From contig JACOUI010000171.1 of the NCBI GenBank assembly GCA_016177915.1, positions 1 to 32,994 of the forward strand: 32,994 nucleotides of DNA. The letters are read 5' to 3'. The notes under the pieces are model-generated. The model ran no database searches. It had not been told where the DNA came from and was given only the letters and a program-made list of their open reading frames with translations. Origin of the DNA: Planctomycetia bacterium (GTDB taxonomy: Bacteria > Planctomycetota > Planctomycetia > Pirellulales > S012-138). Made by a program: the position numbers and the translations under genes. Shown here one piece after another: positions 8,117 to 14,872 of this stretch. Within the stretch, counting starts at the first letter, position 1. The number at the start of each line of letters is the position of its first letter.

Positions 8117-8983
8117 TTGAAGGATTTTGAATACGCGGCGGCGGCCACGCTCGACGAGGCCGTCAGCCTGCTGGCGGCGCGGGGCGAGCGGGCCAAAATC
8201 CTCGCCGGCGGGACCGACATCATCGTCCAGCTTCGCGAGGGGCTGCGCGAGGCCGACCTGGTCGTGGACGTCAAGAAGATCCCCGAGATCATGACCTACC
8301 GGTTCGATCCGGCGAGCGGACTGTCGCTGGGGGCGGCCGTGCCCTGCTACCGGATTTACGAGGACGGCGACGTGGCGGCGGCCTATCCGGCGCTCGCTGA
8401 CGCCGCCCGGATCATCGGCGGCTGGCAGATTCAAAGCCGCGCGAGCATCGGCGGGAACCTGTGCAACTCGTCGCCCGCGGCGGATTCCATCCCAGCGCTC
8501 ATCGCACTCGGGGCGGCCTGCAAAATTGCCGGCCCGGAGGGGATGCGGAGCGTGCCGGTCGAGCAGTTCTGCACGTCGCCGGGAAAGAACGTACTGCGGC
8601 GCGGCGAGCTCTTGGTGTCGATCCAGTTTCCGCCGCCGGCCGCCAAGAGCGGCTCGCACTACCTGCGGTTCATCCCGCGAAACGAAATGGACATTGCGGT
8701 CGTCGGCGCCGGGGCTTGGCTGCGGATGCAAGACGGCGTAATCGCCGAGGGGCGGATTGGCCTGGCGGCGGTCGCCCCCACGCCGAAGCTGGCCGAGCAG
8801 GCCAGCCGATTTCTGGCGGGGAAGCCAGCGAGCGAAGAGACCTTCCGCCAAGCCGGCGAGCTGGCCCGGCAGTCCGCCAGCCCGATCAGCGACATGCGCG
8901 GCCCGGCCCAGTACCGACTGCACCTGGTGGGCGTGCTGACGCGGCGGGCACTGGCGAAGGCGGCGGAGCGGGCCGGCGCGTGA
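8117..8983 (+). CDS. Molybdenum hydroxylase FAD-binding subunit (CoxM/XdhB type)
   Basis: 288 residues; carries electrons from the iron-sulfur subunit to the external acceptor through FAD. The first FAD motif is AGGTDIIVQLREG (about residues 32-44) and the second is SIGGNLCNSSPAADS (about 110-124), both diagnostic of the CO dehydrogenase/xanthine dehydrogenase flavoprotein family. The C-terminal domain ends with the usual YRLHLVGVLTRRAL. The longer open frame upstream is not family-like. The TTG at 8117 gives the standard MKDFEYA start and the usual length, with GGAG ten bases upstream. It is the first gene of a three-gene operon. Confidence 0.92.
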   Translation: MKDFEYAAAATLDEAVSLLAARGERAKILAGGTDIIVQLREGLREADLVVDVKKIPEIMTYRFDPASGLSLGAAVPCYRIYEDGDVAAAYPALADAARIIGGWQIQSRASIGGNLCNSSPAADSIPALIALGAACKIAGPEGMRSVPVEQFCTSPGKNVLRRGELLVSIQFPPPAAKSGSHYLRFIPRNEMDIAVVGAGAWLRMQDGVIAEGRIGLAAVAPTPKLAEQASRFLAGKPASEETFRQAGELARQSASPISDMRGPAQYRLHLVGVLTRRALAKAAERAGA

Positions 8984-9053
8984 TTTTCGGCGAGCCGGAG
9001 GTGTCAACCTTCGGGTGCATCGGCACTTGAGAACGACATTTGAGGAAACCACC

Positions 9054-9533
9054 GTGGGAAAAAAACTCCACGTTACGACAACCATCAACGGCGAGCAGGT
9101 CGAGTTCCTCTGCGAGGCCCGGCAGAGCCTGCTGGAGGTCCTCCGCGACGTGCTCGGACTCACCGGCGCCAAGGAAGGCTGCAACAACGGCAACTGCGGC
9201 GCCTGCACCGTGCTCTTCGACGGCCTGCCGGTCGATAGCTGCCTGGTGCTGGGCGTCGAGGCCGAAGGGGCGACGATCCAAACCGTCGAGGGCATCGCCT
9301 GCGACGGCCGGCTGCACCCGCTCCAGCAATGCTTCCTGGAAGGGGCGGCGCTGCAGTGCGGCGTCTGCACGCCGGGATTCCTCGTTGCCGCCAAGGCACT
9401 CTTAGATAAGCACCCGCACGCGACCGAGGAGCAAATCCGTTTCGAGCTGTCGGGGAACCTCTGTCGCTGCACGGGCTACGACAAGATCGTGCGGGCGGTG
9501 ATGGAAGCGGCGAAGGAAATGACACACGCTTGA
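9054..9533 (+). CDS. Molybdenum hydroxylase [2Fe-2S] subunit (CoxS/XdhC-type small subunit)
   Basis: 159 residues. The plant-ferredoxin-type N-terminal cluster is held by C43, C48, C51 and C63 (GCNNGNCGACTV). The C-terminal all-helical domain has the second cluster motifs QCGVCTPGF and NLCRCTGY. It passes electrons from the Mo centre to the FAD subunit. The GTG start at 9054 has GAGG eight bases upstream and gives the usual family length. It lies 70 bp after the FAD subunit gene and 146 bp before the Mo subunit gene, a gap filled by palindromic repeats. Confidence 0.94.
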   Translation: MGKKLHVTTTINGEQVEFLCEARQSLLEVLRDVLGLTGAKEGCNNGNCGACTVLFDGLPVDSCLVLGVEAEGATIQTVEGIACDGRLHPLQQCFLEGAALQCGVCTPGFLVAAKALLDKHPHATEEQIRFELSGNLCRCTGYDKIVRAVMEAAKEMTHA

Positions 9534-9540
9534 TGCTACG

Positions 9541-9645
9541 CCTCCACCGACCCCGTATAGGTGGGGCCACGACTGAAAGCTACAACGCGACTAACTCGTC
9601 CGGCCTCCACCGACCCCGCGTCGGTGGGGCCATGATTGGTAGCTA
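9541..9645. repeat. Two REP-like palindromic repeats
   Basis: Two direct copies, 9541-9582 and about 9603-9645. Both begin CCTCCACCGACCCCG, continue through GGTGGGGCCA, and end near a shared AGCTA. Each can fold: the second pairs CCACCGAC with GTCGGTGG around a five-base loop; the first pairs only CCACC with GGTGG. A third truncated GGCCTCCAC follows at about 9648. They fill the gap between the small and large subunit genes. Confidence 0.7.
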
Positions 9646-9679
9646 AAGGCCTCCACTTTCGGTTTTCGGAGTTACGCCC

Positions 9680-12052
9680 ATGAAATCACCGCTGCGAAAA
9701 AACAAGTCCAAGCGTCTCCCGTCCAAGGCCAACCGCCGGTCCGTCCGCCGCGCCGCCCAGGCGGCCCGAAGGTCGACCAACGGCCGCACGAACGGCCGGG
9801 CCAAGGTGCCCAAGTTCAAGGTGCTCGGCACGCGCCCCATCCGCCACGACGGCGCCGACAAGGTCACTGGCCGCGCCATCTACACGGCCGACGTGAAGTT
9901 GGCCGGCCTGATCCACGCCTCGATGGTCCGCAGCCCGCACGCCCACGCGCGGATCGTCTCGATCGACACCTCCGCGGCGGAGAAGTATCCCGGCGTGCTG
10001 GCCGTCGTCACGGGGAAGGATTTTCCCAACGTGGCCGACAAGATCGCCGAATTGGGCGAGGGGGCCGTGAACCTGGCGCACCTGTCGGCCAATTGCATGG
10101 CCAAGGACAAGGCGCTTTATAAGGGTCACGCCGTGGCGGCCGTGGCCGCGGCCAGCGCGCTTGACGCGGCCGAGGCTGCGAAGCTCATCCAGGTGCAGTA
10201 CGAGCCGCTGCCGGCGGTCACCTGGGTGCTCGACGCGATGAAAGAAGACGCGCCGCTGTTGCACGACGACGTCTACACGGACCAGATGGGCAAGGTCGGC
10301 AAGAAACCGAGCAACGTCGCCAAGCACCTGATCTTCGAAATCGGCGACGTGAAGAAGGGCTTTGCCTCGGCCGACCTGGTCATCGAGCGCGAGTTCAAAA
10401 CGCAGACCGTCCACCAGGGCTACATCGAGCCGCACGCCGCGGTGGCCCTGTGGAACGCCGACGGGCACTTGACAATCTATAGCGCCACGCAAGGCGCGTT
10501 CACGTGCCGACAGCAGACGGCCGAGGTGCTGCAGGTGCCCGTGTCGCAGGTGACGGTGATCCCGTGCGAGATCGGCGGCGGGTTCGGCGGCAAGATCTCG
10601 ATCTATCTTGAGCCGGTCGCGGCCATGCTCAGCAAGAAATCCGGCCGGCCCGTCAAGATGACGATGACCCGGCAGGAGGTTTTCGAGGGCACCGGTCCCA
10701 CGCCGGCCAGCTTCATGCGCGTCAAGCTCGGCGCGAAGAAAAACGGCAAGCTCGTGGCCGGCGAGGCCTGGCTGGCCTACGACGCCGGCGCCTATCCCGG
10801 CGGCGTCATCGGCCCCGGCTGCATGTGCGTCTTCAGTTGCTACGACCTGCCCAATGCGCGAGTGGATGGCTTCGACGTCTGCGTGAACAAGCCGCAGACC
10901 AAGGCCTACCGCGCGCCCGGCGCGACGCACGCGGCGTTTGCTTGCGAGACGATCATCGACGAGCTGGCCGAGGCGCTGAAGATGGACCCGATCGACTTCC
11001 GCCTGAAGAACGCAGCGAAGGAGGGGACGCGGCGCGTCGATGGGCCGGTCTATCCGCGGATCGGACTCGTGGAAACGCTGCAGGCGGCCAAGAACACGCC
11101 GCACTACAAGTCGAAGCTGACGGGCAAGAACCGCGGGCGGGGCGTGGCGTGCGGGTTCTGGTTCAACATCGGGCTCAAGTCGAGCGCGTCGGCGAGCGTG
11201 GAGCCGGACGGGACGGTGGCGCTGGTGGAAGGCTCGACGGACATCGGCGGCACGCGGACGAGCGTGGCCATGCAGCTTGCCGAGACGCTGGGCATTCCGG
11301 CGGAGGACGTACACCCCAAGGTGGGCGACACCGACAGCATCGGCTACACCGACGTCACGGGCGGCAGCCGGGTGACGTTCGCCACGGGGCTGGCGGCGTA
11401 TCAGTGCGGCCTGGACATCATTCGCCAGATGTCCGAGCGGGCGGCGATGCTGTGGGATTGCAAGCCCCAGCAGGTGAAGTTCGATGCGGGCGTCTTTCGC
11501 AACGGCCGCAAGTCGATCACGTTCAAAGAGCTGGCGGCCAAGCTGCCGGAGACGGGCGGCGGGATCATCGGCCGGGCGACGGTCGATCCGCAGGGCGCAA
11601 CGAACGGCTTCGGGGCGCACATTGCCGACGTCGAGGTCGATCCCGAGACCGGCAAGGTGACGATCCTGCGCTACACGGCGGTCCAGGACGCGGGCAAGGC
11701 CGTCCACCCCAGCTACGTGGAAGGGCAGATGCAGGGGGGGGCGACGCAGGGGATCGGCTGGGCGCTCAACGAGGAGTATTTCTACAACGACCAGGGCCGG
11801 ATGACCAACGCCAGCTTCCTCGATTACCGGATGCCGACGGCGCTGGACGTGCCGATGATCGAGACGGTGATCGTGGAGGTTCCGAACCCGGCGCATCCGT
11901 ACGGCGTGCGGGGCGTGGGGGAGACGCCGATCGTCTCGCCGCCGGCCACGATCGCAAGCGCGATCTACCACGCGGCGGGCGTGCGCATGCGGGAGCTGCC
12001 GATGGCGCCGTACAAGGTGTGCAAGGCGATGATGGAGAAGGCGTCCATGTAG
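9680..12052 (+). CDS. Molybdenum hydroxylase Mo-cofactor-binding subunit (CoxL/XdhA type)
   Basis: 790 residues; the catalytic subunit of the xanthine oxidase family, with aldehyde oxidase a/b hammerhead domain (about 50-165) then the Mo-cofactor domains. GGGFGGK (about 299-305) and the catalytic glutamate E748 in GVGETP are intact. The active-site loop reads AYRAPG (A409-Y410-R411), not the AYRCSF of form I CO dehydrogenase or AYRGAG of form II, so CO oxidation is unlikely; the substrate is unknown. The ATG has GGAG eight bases upstream. The first 42 residues are an unusual Lys/Arg/Ser-rich extension with no hydrophobic segment, before the normal family start at FKVLGTRPIRHDG. An internal GTG at 9806 would remove it but lacks a ribosome site. 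No maturation genes are in the window. Confidence 0.92.
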   Translation: MKSPLRKNKSKRLPSKANRRSVRRAAQAARRSTNGRTNGRAKVPKFKVLGTRPIRHDGADKVTGRAIYTADVKLAGLIHASMVRSPHAHARIVSIDTSAAEKYPGVLAVVTGKDFPNVADKIAELGEGAVNLAHLSANCMAKDKALYKGHAVAAVAAASALDAAEAAKLIQVQYEPLPAVTWVLDAMKEDAPLLHDDVYTDQMGKVGKKPSNVAKHLIFEIGDVKKGFASADLVIEREFKTQTVHQGYIEPHAAVALWNADGHLTIYSATQGAFTCRQQTAEVLQVPVSQVTVIPCEIGGGFGGKISIYLEPVAAMLSKKSGRPVKMTMTRQEVFEGTGPTPASFMRVKLGAKKNGKLVAGEAWLAYDAGAYPGGVIGPGCMCVFSCYDLPNARVDGFDVCVNKPQTKAYRAPGATHAAFACETIIDELAEALKMDPIDFRLKNAAKEGTRRVDGPVYPRIGLVETLQAAKNTPHYKSKLTGKNRGRGVACGFWFNIGLKSSASASVEPDGTVALVEGSTDIGGTRTSVAMQLAETLGIPAEDVHPKVGDTDSIGYTDVTGGSRVTFATGLAAYQCGLDIIRQMSERAAMLWDCKPQQVKFDAGVFRNGRKSITFKELAAKLPETGGGIIGRATVDPQGATNGFGAHIADVEVDPETGKVTILRYTAVQDAGKAVHPSYVEGQMQGGATQGIGWALNEEYFYNDQGRMTNASFLDYRMPTALDVPMIETVIVEVPNPAHPYGVRGVGETPIVSPPATIASAIYHAAGVRMRELPMAPYKVCKAMMEKASM

Positions 12053-12054
12053 CC

Positions 12055-12071
12055 GTCTCGCTCCGCGAGAC
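12055..12071. repeat. Hairpin abutting the Mo-subunit stop codon
   Basis: GTCTCGC (12055-12061) and GCGAGAC (12065-12071) form a perfect 7-bp stem around TCC, two bases after the TAG stop, then GAGGC. No U-run follows, so an intrinsic terminator is doubtful. A related sequence follows the TAG stop of the next gene at 12762. Confidence 0.55.
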
Positions 12072-12164
12072 GAGGCCTGCCGGCAGAGCCGCGTTGCGAG
12101 CCATCGCGCGCCATTGATAACGGCGACACTTCCGTCTGCCCACACGAGCCAAGTAGGGCGCCGC

Positions 12165-12764
12165 ATGGGCCTCACAGAGCCAACTCTGGATTACGTCCAG
12201 CAGCGACTTTGCGAACTGGAGGGCGATGAGCGATTCTATGGCGCCGAGCGCGCGGTTGGGCTGGTCTTCGCGCAGTGGCCGCACAACAGGGAATTCGAGC
12301 ACGTGCTTGTCAAGACGATTGTCTTGAACCGCCTGTACAGCACGAGCATCTACGATGTATGGACGGTGGCCAAGCACATTCTCGACCTTGGCATCGACGA
12401 ACGACTGCGTCAAGGCGATGTATCGCTCGTCCACGACATGGCGTCTGTTTCGTTCAAGGAGAAACCTCGGTTCGTTCTGTCGTTTGCGACGAAGTATTGC
12501 AGTTGGCATGAGCCGGAGCGTTTTCAGATTTTCGACAGCAATGTAAAATGGCTGCTCTGGGAATACCAGCGGCAATTTCGATTCGGCGTGTTCCGCAAAT
12601 ACGAACTCCGTCAGTACCCGAGATTCGTTCAGATCGTGGATGAACTCAGGTCACGCTTTGAACTTACCGGCATTGGGCGGAAGAAACTCGATAAGTTCCT
12701 CTGGATCGAGGGTAGGCAGCGGTCGCGCGCGGGCGGCACGGCGGCGCGAGAGGGGACGTCGTAG
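12165..12764 (+). CDS. Unknown protein A1, paralogue of the protein at 14182
   Basis: 199 residues, cytoplasmic, function unrecognised. It aligns without gaps over its first 60 residues with the protein at 14182-14838. Shared motifs are VLVKTIVLNRLYST (VLKVVAVNALYGT in the paralogue), SFATKYCSWHEPERFQIFDS (SFASKFAHFFVDDDRFPIMDS), a Y-x-x-FV segment, and a C-terminal LDKFLWIEG (LDRYLWLAG). The invariant F-x-I-x-DS aspartate after a helical region faintly recalls the catalytic aspartate of HhH-GPD DNA glycosylases; that is a guess. The ATG at 12165 is chosen because it matches the paralogue start and has AGGG nearby. The last 17 residues are low-complexity Arg/Gly/Ala and absent from the paralogue; the TAG stop lies in a repeat-like sequence. 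Confidence 0.75.
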   Translation: MGLTEPTLDYVQQRLCELEGDERFYGAERAVGLVFAQWPHNREFEHVLVKTIVLNRLYSTSIYDVWTVAKHILDLGIDERLRQGDVSLVHDMASVSFKEKPRFVLSFATKYCSWHEPERFQIFDSNVKWLLWEYQRQFRFGVFRKYELRQYPRFVQIVDELRSRFELTGIGRKKLDKFLWIEGRQRSRAGGTAAREGTS

Positions 12765-12788
12765 GCGTCTCACCGCGCGACGAGGCTC
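12762..12788. repeat. Repeat-like sequence containing the A1 stop codon
   Basis: TAGGCGTCTCACCGCGCGAC followed by GAGGCTC resembles the sequence after the Mo-subunit stop (TAGCCGTCTCGCTCCGCGAG, then ACGAGGC). Both start with the TAG stop codon of the preceding gene. The copy here is too degenerate to fold as well as the first. Confidence 0.4.
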
Positions 12789-12881
12789 AGCAATCCAGCA
12801 TTGAACAGCGGCTGTGGTCCGAATTCGACGCAAGCGATAGCCTGGAGATGGACTCAACCGGCAGACTGAAGTGCATAGGCC

Positions 12882-13160
12882 ATGTCCACGGCAAGAAACA
12901 ACGAACCGGCCATTTGGGCGCGGCTTGTCGAGGCGCCGAGCGGTGAGATGGAACCCAGCGCCGCCCGGTACTTCCTCGGCCTCGATTTTTCGGGCTACGA
13001 CCGCGGGTGTATGAACGAATTGTCCGAAAAAGCGCGCGAGGGCACGCTCACGGACGAGGAACGTGACGAACTGGAGAGTTTCAACCACGTCAGTCATTCG
13101 CTGGCGCTGCTGCAGTCCAAGGCCCGGAAGTGCCTTAAGACGGCCGGCTTGAACGGTTGA
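12882..13160 (+). CDS. Small protein S1, partner of the HNH nuclease gene
   Basis: 92 residues, acidic and helical, no signal or membrane segment. It belongs to a small family I recall from planctomycetes (features IWARLVEAPSGEMEPSAARY, SGYDR, MNELSEKAREGTLTDEER, HSLALLQSKAR) typically placed directly before an HNH endonuclease gene, as here: five bases separate the stop and the HNH ATG. A second, nearly identical copy lies at 13854; 12945-13004 and 13917-13976 are identical over 60 nt. The function is not established. A regulator or antitoxin-like partner of the nuclease is inferred only from position. Confidence 0.75.
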   Translation: MSTARNNEPAIWARLVEAPSGEMEPSAARYFLGLDFSGYDRGCMNELSEKAREGTLTDEERDELESFNHVSHSLALLQSKARKCLKTAGLNG

Positions 13161-13165
13161 TCGGG

Positions 13166-13531
13166 ATGAAGAAGTCCCTGGAACAACGCGTGCGCCGGCG
13201 GGCAAAGGACGCCTGCGAATATTGCCGCATGCCGCAGGTTTTCTATCGATCGCCCATTCAGGTCGACCACATTATCGCGCGGAAGCACGGAGGGCCGACC
13301 GTGGCGGCCAATCTCGCCGTCGCCTGCTTGCACTGCAATTTGCACAAGGGACCCAATCTCTCCGGCATCGATCGCCTCGCAAAGCGCCGCGGCGCGGTGG
13401 GTGGGAAAGGACGCGCTGCGGGAACTCACCAGCCCCTCGGTGAAAAAGCGGCTCGCGGCGCGACGTCGCCCGGCAGCCGAATGATCAGATGCCTTCTTTC
13501 TTCCGGGTCTGTTGCCAGCGGAACGGTGTAG
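13166..13531 (+). CDS. HNH endonuclease with altered C-terminus
   Basis: 121 residues. The HNH core is intact: zinc cysteines C17/C20 (CEYC) and C54/C57 (CLHCN), the D34-H35 pair in QVDHIIARKHGG, N49, and N58/H60 in CNLHKG. It should cut or nick DNA or RNA using a metal. In relatives I remember, KGPN-GID is followed by about 60 conserved residues with a W-x-x-HF motif; here residues from about 70 on are Gly/Arg/Ala-rich and unlike the family, so the gene was probably broken after the core. Another frame over 13383-13484 reads a protein-like tail (WVGKDALRELTSPSVKKRL), perhaps a fragment of a different gene. Activity is uncertain. Confidence 0.7.
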   Translation: MKKSLEQRVRRRAKDACEYCRMPQVFYRSPIQVDHIIARKHGGPTVAANLAVACLHCNLHKGPNLSGIDRLAKRRGAVGGKGRAAGTHQPLGEKAARGATSPGSRMIRCLLSSGSVASGTV

Positions 13532-13603
13532 CCTCGCGGCGCGCTGCCAAGCTACAATGGCCAGGTGTAGCAGCCGCAAAATCACCACAGGTCGCGTGCA
13601 AAA

Positions 13604-13834
13604 ATGTCAACTGCCGATCAGATCCTGCACGATGCCCTCTCGCTGCCCGCACACGATCGCGCGGCAGTGGCTCACGAATTGCTTCTCAGCCTGGAACCGG
13701 AAACCGCCGACGAGGACGTCGATAAGGCGTGGGCGGCCGAAATCCGGCGGCGGCTCAAGGCGATTCGCGAAGGTCGGGCCGTGCTGCGCGACTGGAACGA
13801 GGCGTTGGCGGAGATTCGTCAGGCCATGATCTGA
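13604..13834 (+). CDS. Addiction module antitoxin, no adjacent toxin
   Basis: 76 residues matching the putative addiction module component family (TIGR02574/PF09720 type): the start ADQILHDALSLPAHDRAAVAHELLLSLEPE is diagnostic, followed by DKAWAAEIRRRLKAI and a C-terminal toxin-binding segment. These antitoxins usually precede a RelE/ParE-type toxin gene by a few bases. Here the next gene, 20 bp away, is the small protein S2, so the toxin seems lost or displaced. Binding to its own promoter is typical of some antitoxins, but no operator was identified. Confidence 0.82.
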   Translation: MSTADQILHDALSLPAHDRAAVAHELLLSLEPETADEDVDKAWAAEIRRRLKAIREGRAVLRDWNEALAEIRQAMI

Positions 13835-13853
13835 CGTAGGACTGCGCTACACC

Positions 13854-14141
13854 ATGTCCACCGTACTCAACAATGAACCGGCGATTTGGGCGCGGCTCGT
13901 CGAGGCACCGAGCGGCGAGATGGAACCCAGCGCCGCCCGGTACTTCCTCGGCCTCGATTTTTCGGGCTACGACCGCAAGCGGATGAACGAACTGTCGGAA
14001 AAAGCGCGCGCAGGGGCGCTCAACGACGATGAGCGTAAGGAACTTGAGAGCTTCAACCACGTGAGCCATTCGCTGGCGCTGCTGCAATCCAAGGCCCCAA
14101 AAGCGCCTGAAATCGGCCGCCTTGAACGGTTGATGGGATGA
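13854..14141 (+). CDS. Small protein S2, duplicated and C-terminally frameshifted
   Basis: 95 residues, paralogue of S1. It is identical or nearly so through HSLALLQSKA, then diverges because of one extra C in the run at 14095-14098. Removing that base restores KAQKRLKSAALNG and a TGA stop matching the S1 end (KARKCLKTAGLNG). The present frame instead reads PKAPEIGRLERLMG and runs three codons longer. The sequence after the stop still resembles the start of an HNH gene for about 25 bases, then changes abruptly into the A2 gene. Whether the frameshifted protein functions is unknown. Confidence 0.7.
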   Translation: MSTVLNNEPAIWARLVEAPSGEMEPSAARYFLGLDFSGYDRKRMNELSEKARAGALNDDERKELESFNHVSHSLALLQSKAPKAPEIGRLERLMG

Positions 14142-14162
14142 GGAAATGCCTGGAACAACGCC
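14138..14162 (+). pseudogene. Remnant of an HNH gene start
   Basis: ATGAGGAAATGCCTGGAACA (14138 on) parallels ATGAAGAAGTCCCTGGAACA at 13166, the start of the intact HNH gene (MRKCLEQR against MKKSLEQR). Similarity stops near 14162, where sequence leading into A2 begins. This marks a rearrangement junction: the second S/HNH cassette lost all but about eight HNH codons. Confidence 0.6.
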
Positions 14163-14181
14163 GACACCCATTGAGTTACAA

Positions 14182-14838
14182 ATGGCTCTTGTCGTTCCTC
14201 TCCCAGTCGAGAAGGTCGAGGCTGCGAACCAATTGTATGAACGCCTTGACCAGTGGCGGCTTGCGGATCAGGCGCTTTGGTTGCTTGCGGATCGCTGCCC
14301 AGGCTTCGCGCCAGAGGCCTGCGTGCTCAAGGTGGTGGCGGTGAACGCGCTTTACGGCACGAACGTGTACGCGACGACACGGATGGCGAAGTATGTGGCA
14401 AATGTGCTCGCAGGGGCCGACCTCGGCACAGCCGGCGCAGAGCTCGTCGAACGACTCGCAGCCTTGCCACCGTCGGAGGGGCAAAAGCGTGAGCGACGCC
14501 ACATCAGCTTCGCCTCGAAGTTCGCGCACTTCTTCGTCGACGACGACCGATTCCCGATCATGGATTCTCACGCGCTCAGAATGCTGAAACAGCACTTGGG
14601 CAGAGGGTTTTCGGAGAATCCGTCCCACCCATACGTGGAGTTCGTGAGCAACCTTCAACAGTTGAAGCGACTCAGCGGGGTTACGCGCAGCAACCGAGAG
14701 CTGGATCGATACCTTTGGTTGGCCGGAGCCTACGCGTCGTGGAAGAAGAAGCTGACAGTGTCGATCAATGCTGAAGCCCGCGCCTTATTCGCGCAGCCGT
14801 CGGACGAGGTCGCGGCACTGCTCGACGTGCTCTCTTGA
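14182..14838 (+). CDS. Unknown protein A2, paralogue of A1
   Basis: 218 residues from ATG 14182; a start at 14146 would add 12 residues, partly encoded by the HNH remnant. The later start is preferred because it aligns A1 and A2 residue for residue from the first methionine. Conserved features are VLKVVAVNALYGTNVY, HISFASKFAHF, DRFPIMDS, HPYVEFVSNLQQL and NRELDRYLWLAG. Compared with A1 it has an insertion before SFASK and a tail of about 35 residues beyond the shared LW motif. No signal or membrane segment. Function unrecognised; the location beside HNH and antitoxin genes suggests a mobile or defence-type cargo, which is inference. Confidence 0.72.
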   Translation: MALVVPLPVEKVEAANQLYERLDQWRLADQALWLLADRCPGFAPEACVLKVVAVNALYGTNVYATTRMAKYVANVLAGADLGTAGAELVERLAALPPSEGQKRERRHISFASKFAHFFVDDDRFPIMDSHALRMLKQHLGRGFSENPSHPYVEFVSNLQQLKRLSGVTRSNRELDRYLWLAGAYASWKKKLTVSINAEARALFAQPSDEVAALLDVLS

Positions 14839-14840
14839 TG

Positions 14841-14853
14841 CGGCTCCGCCGCG
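14841..14853. terminator. Hairpin between convergent genes
   Basis: GCGGC-TCC-GCCGC forms a perfect 5-bp GC stem a few bases after the A2 stop and 20 bp before the end of cysC on the other strand. It could serve as a bidirectional stop signal, but there is no T-run on either side; it may be another REP-like unit. Confidence 0.35.
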
Positions 14854-14872
14854 CGATGCGGCGTCATGCCGA

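Noticed and set aside
8117-12052. Annotation of the operon as CO dehydrogenase (coxMSL)
   Set aside because: Gene order fits, but the large subunit lacks either CO dehydrogenase active-site loop, so gene symbols were withheld.
9686-12175. 829-codon open frame antisense to the Mo subunit gene
   Set aside because: His/Arg/Asp-rich shadow typical of high-GC antisense frames; the plus strand encodes a clear molybdenum hydroxylase.
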